Source of the DNA: RI-153 sp963721725
GTDB taxonomy: Bacteria > Chloroflexota > Anaerolineae > Caldilineales > Caldilineaceae
NCBI GenBank assembly: GCA_963721725.1
Contig: CAVRLX010000009.1
Span: 372,001-436,000, forward strand
Direction of reading: 5' to 3'
DNA: 64,000 nucleotides
Positions 38,305 through 46,723 of the stretch are shown here, one piece after another. The translations under genes and the position numbers were made by a program. A model generated the notes under the pieces. It was given only the letters and a program-made list of their open reading frames with translations. It was not told the origin of the DNA and ran no database searches. Each line of letters starts with the position of its first letter. Within the stretch, counting starts at the first letter, position 1.

Positions 38305-39234
38305 TTAGGGTTGGAATGGATTGGGTGATTGATTGCGTAGCCAGCGCAACAATCGTTGAGGAAGGGCTGGGCTTTCAGGTGGCGGCACAACCGTCACTTC
38401 GTCTAGGGCAGTTGTAAATTCAGCGCCGGTCTGAAAGCGGTTCGCGGGGTCTTTCGCCAGCGATTTCAAAATCACAGACTCCAATGAGGGCGAGATATAG
38501 GCAAAGGAGGAGGGCGGGGGAGGAGGTTGATGCAGATGGGCCTCGATTACTTCGAGGCGGCTGCCGTAAAACGGTTTGCGCCCGGTAATGACTCGGTACA
38601 AAATAATGCCCAGTGCATAGAGATCGGCCCGACCATCAATATTAGGGCGATTTTCAATCTGTTCGGGCGAAAGGAAGGCCGTGGTTCCGTAGATGCCATC
38701 TTCAATGATGGGGGATTCGGTGTATAGGTCCAGGGCAGCGCCAAAATCAAAGAGGATGACACGGCGTTCCTGATTAATGAAAAGATTGGTGGGCTTAAGG
38801 TCGCGGTGGACAATCCCCTGTTGATGAATATAGCCCAGGGTGCTGGCAATCTGTTTGCCGATGGAAAGCGCGACTGCTTCGCCGGGTGCTTTGTTGGTGA
38901 TGAGAAATTCTTCCAACGTCTGGCCGCGTACAAGATCCATCGCCATGTAGGGATGCCCATTAAAGACACCTGCATCAAAGACCTGAATAATGCCGGGATG
39001 ATGGAGGCGGAAGAGCATTTCGTATTCATGATGAAAATGCTGCCGGATCTGGGGTTGGCTGCCCGCCACTGGGGTGAGAACTTTGAGCGCTACCTGTCTC
39101 CCTTCCTGAGTGCGCGCGCTGTAGACCACGGCCACCGCGCCTTCTCCTAATGCGCGTTCAATTTGATAGGGGCCAAATTGCTGCGTTGGGCGTAGCGTAT
39201 CGACTGCACTATAGCCATATGTAACCTGACTCAT
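38305..39234 (-). CDS. Soluble Hanks-type serine/threonine protein kinase
   Basis: 309 residues. The glycine loop is LGEGAVAVVY, the ATP lysine K51 is in VALKVL, the catalytic loop HRDLKPTN is at 143-150 and DFG is at 163-165. The activation segment is followed by TTAFLSPEQIENRPNIDGRA and DLYALGIILYRVITGRKPF. The loop replaces the usual Gly-x-Gly-x-x-Gly third glycine with Val. There is no TM segment or extracellular PASTA part, so it is cytoplasmic. RBS TAAGGA precedes ATG 39234. It sits 95 bases upstream of the MalT-SARP gene on the same strand; AfsK-AfsR in Streptomyces is a known kinase/SARP pair, so phosphorylation of this regulator is a reasonable inference. Confidence 0.9.
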   Translation of the reverse strand: MSQVTYGYSAVDTLRPTQQFGPYQIERALGEGAVAVVYSARTQEGRQVALKVLTPVAGSQPQIRQHFHHEYEMLFRLHHPGIIQVFDAGVFNGHPYMAMDLVRGQTLEEFLITNKAPGEAVALSIGKQIASTLGYIHQQGIVHRDLKPTNLFINQERRVILFDFGAALDLYTESPIIEDGIYGTTAFLSPEQIENRPNIDGRADLYALGIILYRVITGRKPFYGSRLEVIEAHLHQPPPPPSSFAYISPSLESVILKSLAKDPANRFQTGAEFTTALDEVTVVPPPESPALPQRLLRWLRNQSPNPFQP

Positions 39235-39390
39235 GGGAATCCTTACCTGAGAATAGCGCCGCTCCTTTGTGCATTATAAACAAAAAAAGAGGGTTGACAA
39301 ATAGACAACTTGCACACTCTGTAAGATGGAATCCCGGATCTTGTTCGCTTGGTTTTACAGGGGCGAGGCGCATATCAAGGTAGCTAGACA

Positions 39391-39463
39391 GGTGCGACGC
39401 ACTCTCTATAAGTAGATTGGTTGTACCAAGACTCTTTGGCGAGTGCGTCGCCCCTAGACCTGC
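39391..39463 (+). repeat. Family 1 inverted-repeat element, copy 4 (left arm decayed)
   Basis: The left arm begins GGTGCGACGCACTC and then diverges. The right arm TGGCGAGTGCGTCGCCCC is nearly complete, followed by TAGACCTGCATAG. It lies in the 391-base spacer 39235-39625, which otherwise holds the family 2 copy 39477-39559 and the amt terminator. Confidence 0.82.
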
Positions 39464-39476
39464 ATAGATAAAGTAT

Positions 39477-39559
39477 AGGACTTACGCACTGTGGGGATGA
39501 CGACAGGAGAAGTTGAACTTTTCGAAAAGTTCAACTTCTGGCTCAATTGCGTAAGTCCT
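39477..39559. repeat. Family 2 nested-hairpin repeat (83 bp), copy 2
   Basis: Outer arms AGGACTTACGCA and TGCGTAAGTCCT, inner hairpin AGAAGTTGAACTTTTC/GAAAAGTTCAACTTCT. It starts 14 bases after the family 1 copy. Confidence 0.9.
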
Positions 39560-39565
39560 AAAGTA

Positions 39566-39601
39566 AAAAGGAGGAACGGCGCTAGCACCGTTCCTCCTTT
39601 T
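39566..39601 (-). terminator. Rho-independent terminator of amt
   Basis: AAAAGGAGGAACGG pairs with CCGTTCCTCCTTTT, 25 bases downstream of the amt stop on the minus strand. The A run on the plus strand becomes the T tract. Confidence 0.88.
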
Positions 39602-39625
39602 ATGAAAGCCTTTCGTTGATTTGCC

Positions 39626-40975
39626 CTAATCGCCAATCGATGCGGGATTGGGCAGGTGACCATAGGCGCGTGCGCCATGTTCGGAGATGTCCAGCCCCGT
39701 GGTCTCTTCTTCGGGCGAGACACGGAAGAGGTCGATCTTTTTCAGAATGTAGAACAGAATAAATGCCATCACAAAGGCCCAGATTGGAATTACAGTCGAG
39801 CCGACCAATTGGGCAATTAAGGGTTTGCCGCCGAAAATCGCCGCAGCCACCCCACCCCAGATGCCACAGACACCATGCACAGGCCACGCCCCCACAGGGT
39901 CATCAATTTTAAGGCGTTCAAGCAGCAAGATGGCCCCCACCACCAAAGCGCCGGCAATCACACCGATGAAAACTGAGGAGAGATTCGTGACAGCGTCACA
40001 GTTGGCGGTAATCCCAACCAGACCGCCCAACATGCCGTTGAGGGCCATGCCCAGATCGAAGCGACCAAAGATAAAGTATGACAAGACCAGCGCCATGACT
40101 GCCCCGCCAGCCGCAGCCAGCGTAGTGTTAACGGCAATCAGGACCACAGCATCGGTATTGCCCGCACCCACAAAGGCAAGCTGACTGCCTGGGTTGAAAC
40201 CAAACCAGCCAATGAAAAGAATAAAGACACCGAGTGTTGCCAATGTATAGTTGTGCGGCGCGGAGACTTCTGCGCCATCTTTGGCAAAGCGTCCAATGCG
40301 TGGCCCAAGCAGAATGGCGCCGGCCAGCCCGGCAAAACCACCGACAGAATGGACGACCAGTGAGCCAGCAAAATCATGGAAACCCATGGCATCCAGCCAG
40401 CCGCCGCCCCACTTCCAATACCCGCTAATGGGATAGACAATCGCGCTAATCACAACTGTGTAGACAAGATAGGCAGAAAACTTAATGCGGCCTGCGACTG
40501 CGCCAGAGACAATGGTGGCGGCGGTGGCGGCAAAGGCAACTTGGAAGAGCCAATCAACCTGTGGATTCAGCGTCCCCGCGCCCGCTGTCGGCGGGGTTTG
40601 GCTGATCCCAAATCCAGACCATCCAACGAAACCGGGGATCAACTCTGCGCCGTACATGAGGCTAAACCCAAAGAGCCAGTAGATCAGCACACCGACATTG
40701 ACGTCGATAAAGTTTTTGAACATGATGTTCAGCGCATTTTTAGCCGAGTTAAAGCCTGCCTCGACCAGCGCAAAGCCAGCCTGCATAAAGAGCACCAACA
40801 CAGCGCACAGCATTAGCATCATATTGTCCACAGCATAGCTGATCTCCGCCGTGGATGGCTCTACATCCTGGGCAAAGGTCTGCCGTGCAAATAGCACCAT
40901 GGCCAACGCCGCCAGCGGCAGCGCCCGGAACCAATTGCGTTTGCCAAACGCGACAAGGCGGGGTAACAATCTCAT
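39626..40975 (-). CDS. amt: Ammonium transporter (Amt/MEP/Rh family)
   Basis: 449-residue polytopic transporter. An N-terminal hydrophobic signal (LAALAMVLFARQTFAQD) suggests a cleaved leader as in E. coli AmtB. Eleven TM segments follow, with the channel histidines in FHDFAGSLVVHSVGG and AWPVHGVCGIWGG. The AmtB signature-like DFAGSLVVHSVGGFAGLAGA is present. The cytoplasmic C-tail (EEETTGLDISEHGARAYG) is the conserved GlnK-binding region, although no glnK is adjacent. RBS AAGGAGCG precedes ATG 40975. Confidence 0.95.
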   Translation of the reverse strand: MRLLPRLVAFGKRNWFRALPLAALAMVLFARQTFAQDVEPSTAEISYAVDNMMLMLCAVLVLFMQAGFALVEAGFNSAKNALNIMFKNFIDVNVGVLIYWLFGFSLMYGAELIPGFVGWSGFGISQTPPTAGAGTLNPQVDWLFQVAFAATAATIVSGAVAGRIKFSAYLVYTVVISAIVYPISGYWKWGGGWLDAMGFHDFAGSLVVHSVGGFAGLAGAILLGPRIGRFAKDGAEVSAPHNYTLATLGVFILFIGWFGFNPGSQLAFVGAGNTDAVVLIAVNTTLAAAGGAVMALVLSYFIFGRFDLGMALNGMLGGLVGITANCDAVTNLSSVFIGVIAGALVVGAILLLERLKIDDPVGAWPVHGVCGIWGGVAAAIFGGKPLIAQLVGSTVIPIWAFVMAFILFYILKKIDLFRVSPEEETTGLDISEHGARAYGHLPNPASIGD

Positions 40976-41142
40976 GCGAACGCTCCTTATAAAGTGGGGT
41001 AAAAAAGGGAAAAAGATAATAAGATAAAAACTTCTCCATCAAAGATCGTCACAAGAGTACTTGTTAACTTTCAATCCTTCAACTGGCAAAGTTGCACAAA
41101 AAGTGGCAAAATAGACTGGACATCCTGTACGACTATTCAGGT

Positions 41143-41216
41143 TATACTTCGCAGCCGCACACAAGGACATGTTTGACAGGAGCAGAAACTGTTCCTTTGG
41201 GGTGCTGCTTCGTATA
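41143..41216 (+). repeat. Imperfect-palindrome repeat, family 3, copy 3
   Basis: Begins TATACTTCGCAGCCGCACAC and ends GGGTGCTGCTTCGTATA, an imperfect palindrome homologous to the sdhA leader element. It ends 31 bases before the DUF72 start and lies in the amt/DUF72 divergent spacer. Confidence 0.7.
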
Positions 41217-41247
41217 CTTACCGCATCTTTTATCTTTTTGAGCAACA

Positions 41248-42141
41248 ATGACTGCATCCTCACCCACAAACGCCCCTGCTGATCTTGTGCATTTGGGTAC
41301 CTCTTCGTGGACCTTTCCCGATTGGCGCGGGGTGTTCTACCCGGATGGCCTGCCCAACGCGCAGATGTTGAATTACTATGCCACCCAGTTCAACAGCATT
41401 GAAGTGAATACCAGTTTCTATGCCCTGCCGGAACCCTCTACCCTATTGCAATGGGTGGAGAGCGTGCCAGACGGCTTCACCTTCGCTTTGAAAGCGCCCC
41501 GGCTCATCACCCATGACAAACGACTCATCGATTGTCAGACCGAAACATTGGCTTACCTTGATGTGTTGCGTTCGTTGGGTAGGATGGCCGCCCCCGGCTT
41601 GTTACAGTTCCCGCCCAATTTCCGACGCGCGCGTGAGGGCAAAGTGTTGGCAGATTATCTCGACTGGGTGGCTGGTCAACTTGAGGGTATTGAACTTGCC
41701 GTGGAAGTGCGCGCCGCCGATCTGATGACGGCGGCCTTTGCGCGCTTTCTGGCCGAGCGTGGCATGACGCTTGTGGTCGTCGAGCGTACAGGCAGCCCCG
41801 ATCTTTATGAGATCTGGCATGAACAGCTATCGTTGTCCCAGACCCCGCGCTACCTTTTTCTGCGCCTGATTGGGAATGACCGTGAAAAGTTGCCCAACGA
41901 CCGTGAGATTCAACGCCCTCAGGATGAATTGGTGGCGCGCTGGGCCACCCGCATCGCCGGTCTATTGCGGGCGGATGTACGCGTCTATGCCTACGTTCAC
42001 AATCCCTTTGAAGGGCATTCCCCGGCCAGTGTGCGCCGACTGTGGCAGGGTATCCACCAGCAGGCTCCACTGGAAGCGTGGTCACCGCCGCTGATTCTGC
42101 CTGAAGATAAGGCAGACGCCGGTCAACTAACGCTCTTTTAA
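41248..42141 (+). CDS. DUF72 family protein
   Basis: 297 residues with a TIM-barrel-like fold. HLGTSSWTFPDWRGVFYPDG, then FNSIEVNTSFYALP, GFTFALKAPRLITHDKRL, LLQFPPNFRR and VYAYVHNPFEGHSP are the standard DUF72 blocks. The family (E. coli YecE) has no proven reaction. No RBS is obvious ahead of ATG 41248. The gene ends in a perfect hairpin. Confidence 0.9.
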   Translation: MTASSPTNAPADLVHLGTSSWTFPDWRGVFYPDGLPNAQMLNYYATQFNSIEVNTSFYALPEPSTLLQWVESVPDGFTFALKAPRLITHDKRLIDCQTETLAYLDVLRSLGRMAAPGLLQFPPNFRRAREGKVLADYLDWVAGQLEGIELAVEVRAADLMTAAFARFLAERGMTLVVVERTGSPDLYEIWHEQLSLSQTPRYLFLRLIGNDREKLPNDREIQRPQDELVARWATRIAGLLRADVRVYAYVHNPFEGHSPASVRRLWQGIHQQAPLEAWSPPLILPEDKADAGQLTLF

Positions 42142-42150
42142 CCACACTAT

Positions 42151-42194
42151 CGTAAAGTGAAATCGAAAAATTTGGGTTTCGATTTCACTTTACG
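42151..42194 (+). terminator. Hairpin after the DUF72 gene
   Basis: CGTAAAGTGAAATCGAAA pairs with TTTCGATTTCACTTTACG nine bases after the stop. It lacks a long T tract. The family 1 copy at 42200 begins six bases later. Confidence 0.7.
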
Positions 42195-42199
42195 ATTCT

Positions 42200-42282
42200 G
42201 GTGCGACGCACTCGCCACAGGAGTTTTTCACAACCATTCTACTCCTGGCGAGTGCGTCGCACCCTAGACCTGTATCGTTCCT
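42200..42282 (+). repeat. Family 1 inverted-repeat element, copy 5 (centre inverted)
   Basis: Core 42200-42263, perfect 18-bp arms and tail CTAGACCTGTATCGTTCC on the right. The 28-base centre reads in the opposite orientation to the other copies (CACAACCATTCTA here against TAGATTGGT-like elsewhere) while the flanks keep theirs. Confidence 0.88.
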
Positions 42283-42292
42283 ATTTCACTTT

Positions 42293-42330
42293 AAAAGCGC
42301 CGATGGGGATTTCCCCATCGGCGCTTTTTT
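42293..42330. terminator. Strong terminator between DUF72 and chemotaxis receptor genes
   Basis: AAAAGCGCCGATGGGGA pairs with TCCCCATCGGCGCTTTT and runs into a T tract. The A-rich left side makes it usable from both strands. Confidence 0.9.
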
Positions 42331-42355
42331 TCAATAGCCATGAGCCGTCGCCCCT

Positions 42356-44485
42356 TTAGTTATATGCGTGGGCGACCTCGGCATACTTGGCTTCGGCCAA
42401 TCGTTCAATCGCTTTCTCCGCTTTGTGGTGCCCATTGCTCGCTGGCGGCTGAGGCTTTTGGACCTCCTCAGCGTCAGCTATCTCTTGTGTATCTGTTTGT
42501 GCTTGGAACTTCTCAATCAGCGACAGCAACTCACCGGATATCTTTGCCAACTCTTCTGCGGTATAACTGGTCTGTTCCACCTGGGCGCTGACCTCAACGG
42601 CACTGGCCGCGACTTGCTCGGCGGCGGCGCTGTTCTCCTCTGAGACTGCCGAAACTTCTTCCACAGACCGCAGCACCTGTTCGCTGTTCAGCGCCACCAA
42701 TTCGGCGGCGGCGCTGTTGGTCTCGGCAATGGCCGCCATGTGCATCAAAATATCACGCAAGCTCTGGCTGCTGCCGTTCATTTCGCTCATAGCAGTTAGG
42801 AGCGCCGAGATCTGCTGGCTGACCTTGCTGCTGCGCGTGCGGATCTGCTCCAACGATTGCTCGGTCGTATCGGCCATGCTCAGCCCTTTGGTCACCTCTT
42901 TCTGGCTGGCGGTCACCGCATCAGCGGCCTGACTAGCCGACTGTTGAACAGAGGAGATCAGCCCGGTGATCTCCTCTGTCGAGCGTGCCGAGCGTTCAGC
43001 CAGTTTGCGTACTTCGTCTGCCACCACGGAAAAGCCACGACCATGTTCCCCGGCGCGTGCAGCCTCAATGGCGGCGTTAAGTGCCAGCAGATTGGTCTGC
43101 TCGGCGATGGTATCAATCGTATCGACAATCGCCCCAATCTGCTTCGAGCGTTGATTCATCTCTAGCACACGCTGGCCCACGGTTTGGGTAACCGCTGCAA
43201 TGGCGTGAATTCCTTGAACAATCTGGCGCACCGCTTGCACACCATCTTCAGTTGCCTGCGCCGCCTGCTCTACCTCTACATTGCTGGCCTGGACAGCGGC
43301 CTGCACTTGGACAATGGCTTTATCCAACCGCTCTTGCAGGGTGCGATTGGCTTGGTCTGTGGCAATGGCCTGGGTACGTGCCCCTTCGGCAATTTCGTTC
43401 ACCGAACTATTTTGCTCTGTCGATGCTGAACGGATCTCGTCGATCTTGGCGGTGTTGAGGGCGTTGCCCTGGGCCACATGATCGATGGTGGAGGCGATCT
43501 GGCGTGTGGCTTCGCCCGAGAGCATGGCTGCACTGTTCAGGTGTTCGCTGGTTTTGCTCAGGATCTGAGCATACCCAACCACATCATTTAACAGGGCTGT
43601 TAACCGTTGGGACAAAGTCTGCTGTTGGTGAAGTTGTACGCGGTTCTTTTCAATCTGGGCATTAAAAATTTGGGCGAGATGGCGCAACTCCACGCTGCCC
43701 TCTGGTTGAAGCTTAAAATCATCGTCATCGGCATGGCGAAGCGCCGCTGTATAGTGTACAACAGGCTTGCCCAACTGGGTTTGATAGACCCACAGCACAG
43801 CCCCCATGCCGATAATAGTCAGAATAACCAACGCCACCAAAACAAGCACCGTGGTCGAAGTCTGAAGACGAGCCGCTTCAACTCGCTTATCAGCATCGGC
43901 GTTCACTTCGTCCTGAAATTGTTCAATTAAATGGGTAATGTCGCGATTATCAGATTCATATTGCACATCAAACATCAAGCGCCGCGCTGCGTCCATTTTG
44001 CCCACAGAGGATAAAAATTCCTCAATCGGTGTAAGCTGCCATTCCGCCACCGCCGCTGGCATTGATTCCACGGGCATATTCAGCGAATCCAACATCAGGC
44101 GCATGGCGTGGATTTCTGCGCCCATGAGTGTTTTGGATTGCTCATGGGCTTGGCTGAGCAAATCAAGCTGTGCATCGGGGACCTGGGCAGTAGTTAACTG
44201 ACGCATCACCCACTCGCGTGTCTGGGTTTGCTCCACCTCTTCCCAATATTTTTCCAAAAGGGTAAGATCGCCGTTAATCGTAAACTTTCGTACTGTGGTA
44301 GTCAGGAAATCTGACGTGGCTCCCAACTGTTCGCCCAACATACGTAATTCGATCTGGCGAGCGACCGCTTTTTCTTGCTCTTGTACAGAGTGTTGAATCC
44401 AATAAACGCCTGCACCCAGAGCAAGGGCAAGCGCGATAAATAATCCGCTTGAAATAAGCGCAATGGTTCGCTGTTTTGGGGGCAT
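42356..44485 (-). CDS. Methyl-accepting chemotaxis protein
   Basis: 709 residues from ATG 44485 (AGGAGA upstream; the frame extends to 44554 without a better site). TM1 is [21 protein letters not shown] periplasmic helical sensor of 4HB type spans about 30-215. TM2 is [20 protein letters not shown], then a HAMP-like linker and a long signalling coiled coil. The hairpin tip [40 protein letters not shown] is intact. No CheA or CheW is adjacent, so it may signal to a motility or type IV pilus system elsewhere. Confidence 0.93.
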   Translation of the reverse strand: MPPKQRTIALISSGLFIALALALGAGVYWIQHSVQEQEKAVARQIELRMLGEQLGATSDFLTTTVRKFTINGDLTLLEKYWEEVEQTQTREWVMRQLTTAQVPDAQLDLLSQAHEQSKTLMGAEIHAMRLMLDSLNMPVESMPAAVAEWQLTPIEEFLSSVGKMDAARRLMFDVQYESDNRDITHLIEQFQDEVNADADKRVEAARLQTSTTVLVLVALVILTIIGMGAVLWVYQTQLGKPVVHYTAALRHADDDDFKLQPEGSVELRHLAQIFNAQIEKNRVQLHQQQTLSQRLTALLNDVVGYAQILSKTSEHLNSAAMLSGEATRQIASTIDHVAQGNALNTAKIDEIRSASTEQNSSVNEIAEGARTQAIATDQANRTLQERLDKAIVQVQAAVQASNVEVEQAAQATEDGVQAVRQIVQGIHAIAAVTQTVGQRVLEMNQRSKQIGAIVDTIDTIAEQTNLLALNAAIEAARAGEHGRGFSVVADEVRKLAERSARSTEEITGLISSVQQSASQAADAVTASQKEVTKGLSMADTTEQSLEQIRTRSSKVSQQISALLTAMSEMNGSSQSLRDILMHMAAIAETNSAAAELVALNSEQVLRSVEEVSAVSEENSAAAEQVAASAVEVSAQVEQTSYTAEELAKISGELLSLIEKFQAQTDTQEIADAEEVQKPQPPASNGHHKAEKAIERLAEAKYAEVAHAYN

Positions 44486-44663
44486 CAGCCATTCTCCTGT
44501 CCGCGTCGTTCGTAATGAGGGGATGAAGGGGTTTTTACATATACTCCGCAGCAAAGCAAGCTTCTTTCCTTACTCTATCGGAATTGGCCCCGCACTCTTT
44601 ATAGCTCAATATTCCTAACAAGCCATGTAAGACGATTGCACGAAAATAAGCAGTAACTATCCC

Positions 44664-44745
44664 GGTGCGACGCACTCGCCAGACGTAGATTGGTCCTAAA
44701 AAGATGTTTTGGCGAGTGCGTCGCACCCTAGACCTGTATAGGTAC
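44664..44745 (+). repeat. Family 1 inverted-repeat element, copy 6
   Basis: Core 44664-44727 (64 bp), perfect arms, flanks AACTATCCC on the left and CTAGACCTGTATAGG on the right. It lies in the 411-base spacer 44486-44896; near 44536 there is TATACTCCGCAGCA, possibly a decayed family 3 arm. Nothing else is recognised. Confidence 0.92.
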
Positions 44746-44896
44746 AATAAGTATGACTTGTGCATACTTGTTTTCGTGCAATCGCCTAAGCCAACTTGAC
44801 TCAGCACCCCAACCAGCCTTGCCGCCTTGCGAGAAAGAATGCACGGTGGTACTTTATGTGTAGCGTAATCAATCCTCTATCGCGAAGGAACTGTTG

Positions 44897-46723
44897 ATGG
44901 ATCGCACACCGCCATCGGCTGGCAATGAAGAGATCGAACTTTACGTCCGCACCCTCTACTCGTTGCTGCGCAGCAGTGGCCCCATCCGCCTGCGCAGCCT
45001 AGAAGAGACCCACATTGGCATGAATTCGAGTCTGCACTATCGGGCTGGCTCCCCGGAGATTGAGATGGCGTCGCTGACCTATGCCGCCATGCGTCTGCCC
45101 CCTTGTTTTCCCGACGTGGCATTGGTGATGATGGGGCAAATGGAAGAGGTCTTTCAGCGGCGTGGCTACCCGGGCGTGGAAACATGGCCGCGCGTGCGGG
45201 CGCGGGCACGTCGCCGTAAGATGTACTTTAACGAAGATCGGCACATCTTGGCCGCGTTCATTGCCAGTGTCAGTGACATTGACGACATGGTCCCCACTAT
45301 GGTGACCTATCAGATCGAATGGAATAAACTGCACGACCGTTTTGTACGCAATGCACCCCAGGTTGACTTTTTGCAAGTGTCGGAAAGTCGGAAAGACCAA
45401 CCGCCTCCCCCTTTTTCTTTGCAGGAATTAGAGACGATTCGCGCCGTTCTAGAGTTGTCTGAAGAGGATTTTGAACGGTTGCAAGGGGCGTGGCCCGGCG
45501 AAGAATTTCGGGGAAATCTGGAGAAAGCCGCTCACCATCGCATGGATGTGCGCATTAACGTGTTGGGCAGTGGGCTGAGCGACTATCGCCGCGCCACTCA
45601 GTTTTGGTGGCAACAGCTTGAATCGGACTTTTCCAGCGAGATCACCCAACGCCCCATCTACTTTGTCAGCAGCAACACGCACAGCTTGGTCAACCTGCTC
45701 TCTGGCTTTGCTGTGCAAAATCAAGCAAAAATCGTTGATTTTGTGCGGGCCGAAAAACCCGAAGGGTTGGACGAAGAATACGCACGGTTGCAGCGCGAAC
45801 AGAGCGGGCAACTGGGCAATTTTCTCTACTACGCGGCGCGGCTCTATCTCAACCATCCCAAATATGCCAAACAAGCCCGCCATCTACTAGCCGAACAAGA
45901 AGCCGCCTTTGGCCTTGTGCGTGTGAGCAATCCGCGCTGTTTGGATGTGGAAGCACAGGTGGTGGCGCTTTCCAAGCTTGTGCCAGAGTGGATGGACCCA
46001 CGCCTGGGGCAACTCTCTGCCGAGGATCTGGAACTGTTGCGTGGCAGCGATGCCCTGATCTTTAACATCGATTACCCGTTGGGCATGGCTGCCTACCACA
46101 TTCTGAGCCAAGTCAGCACCTCGGTGAGCGATCTACTGGGCGTCTACATCAAAGGCAAAGCAGCCACCCTCAACGCCCGCGTGGGCGATGTGATGATCCC
46201 CAACGTGGTCTATGACGAGCATTCGAAAAACACATTTCTCTTTCGCAACTGCTTCACCGCCCAGGATGTTGCCCCGTTCTTAAACTATGGCACGGTCTTT
46301 GATAACCAAAAAGGGGTGACGGTACGCGGCACCTTTTTGCAAAACCGCAATTTCATGCACGTCTTTTATGAAGAGAGCTACACCGATATTGAGATGGAAG
46401 CCGGCCCCTACCTCAGCGCCATCTACGAAGACATCTACCCGCGGCGCTATCCGCTCAACGAGATCGTCAACATTTTCATCAACGCCCCGTACGACATCGG
46501 CATTCTGCACTATGCCAGCGACACACCCATCAGCCGCCGCCAAACTTTGCTCAGCAAAAGCATGAGCTATTTCGGCATTGACGCCACCTATGCCACCTCG
46601 CTGCCGATTATGCGCCGTATTTTGCGCCAAGAGATCGAACGCCAGCGCCAACGCGAGCACAAGCAATCGCCCTATCCTGCGGCGTCGCTGCGCGATGAGT
46701 GGGAGAGCGAGTTTGAAGTATGA
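44897..46723 (+). CDS. Conserved-looking 608-residue protein of unknown function
   Basis: Not recognised with confidence; possibly the DUF6909 family. It is soluble, with no signal or TM segment. Features: VRTLYSLLRSSGPIRLRSLE, a histidine-rich MGMNSSLHYRAGS-like motif (HIGMNSSLHYRAGSPEIEMA), KMYFNEDRHILAAFIASVSD, and a C-terminal half with NIDYPLGMAAYHILSQVSTS, GVYIKGKAATLNARVGDVMI, PNVVYDEHSKNTFLF and EMEAGPYLSAIYED. That C-terminal half loosely recalls purine-nucleoside-phosphorylase-like proteins (IKGKAA, MEAGPYLSA). ATG 44897 has AAGGAA upstream. It overlaps the SirB1 gene by four bases. Confidence 0.65.
   Translation: MDRTPPSAGNEEIELYVRTLYSLLRSSGPIRLRSLEETHIGMNSSLHYRAGSPEIEMASLTYAAMRLPPCFPDVALVMMGQMEEVFQRRGYPGVETWPRVRARARRRKMYFNEDRHILAAFIASVSDIDDMVPTMVTYQIEWNKLHDRFVRNAPQVDFLQVSESRKDQPPPPFSLQELETIRAVLELSEEDFERLQGAWPGEEFRGNLEKAAHHRMDVRINVLGSGLSDYRRATQFWWQQLESDFSSEITQRPIYFVSSNTHSLVNLLSGFAVQNQAKIVDFVRAEKPEGLDEEYARLQREQSGQLGNFLYYAARLYLNHPKYAKQARHLLAEQEAAFGLVRVSNPRCLDVEAQVVALSKLVPEWMDPRLGQLSAEDLELLRGSDALIFNIDYPLGMAAYHILSQVSTSVSDLLGVYIKGKAATLNARVGDVMIPNVVYDEHSKNTFLFRNCFTAQDVAPFLNYGTVFDNQKGVTVRGTFLQNRNFMHVFYEESYTDIEMEAGPYLSAIYEDIYPRRYPLNEIVNIFINAPYDIGILHYASDTPISRRQTLLSKSMSYFGIDATYATSLPIMRRILRQEIERQRQREHKQSPYPAASLRDEWESEFEV

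Noticed and set aside
20761..44745. CRISPR array
   Set aside because: The six family 1 repeats are kilobases apart, palindromic over 18 bp and intergenic; there is no regular spacer and no cas gene.
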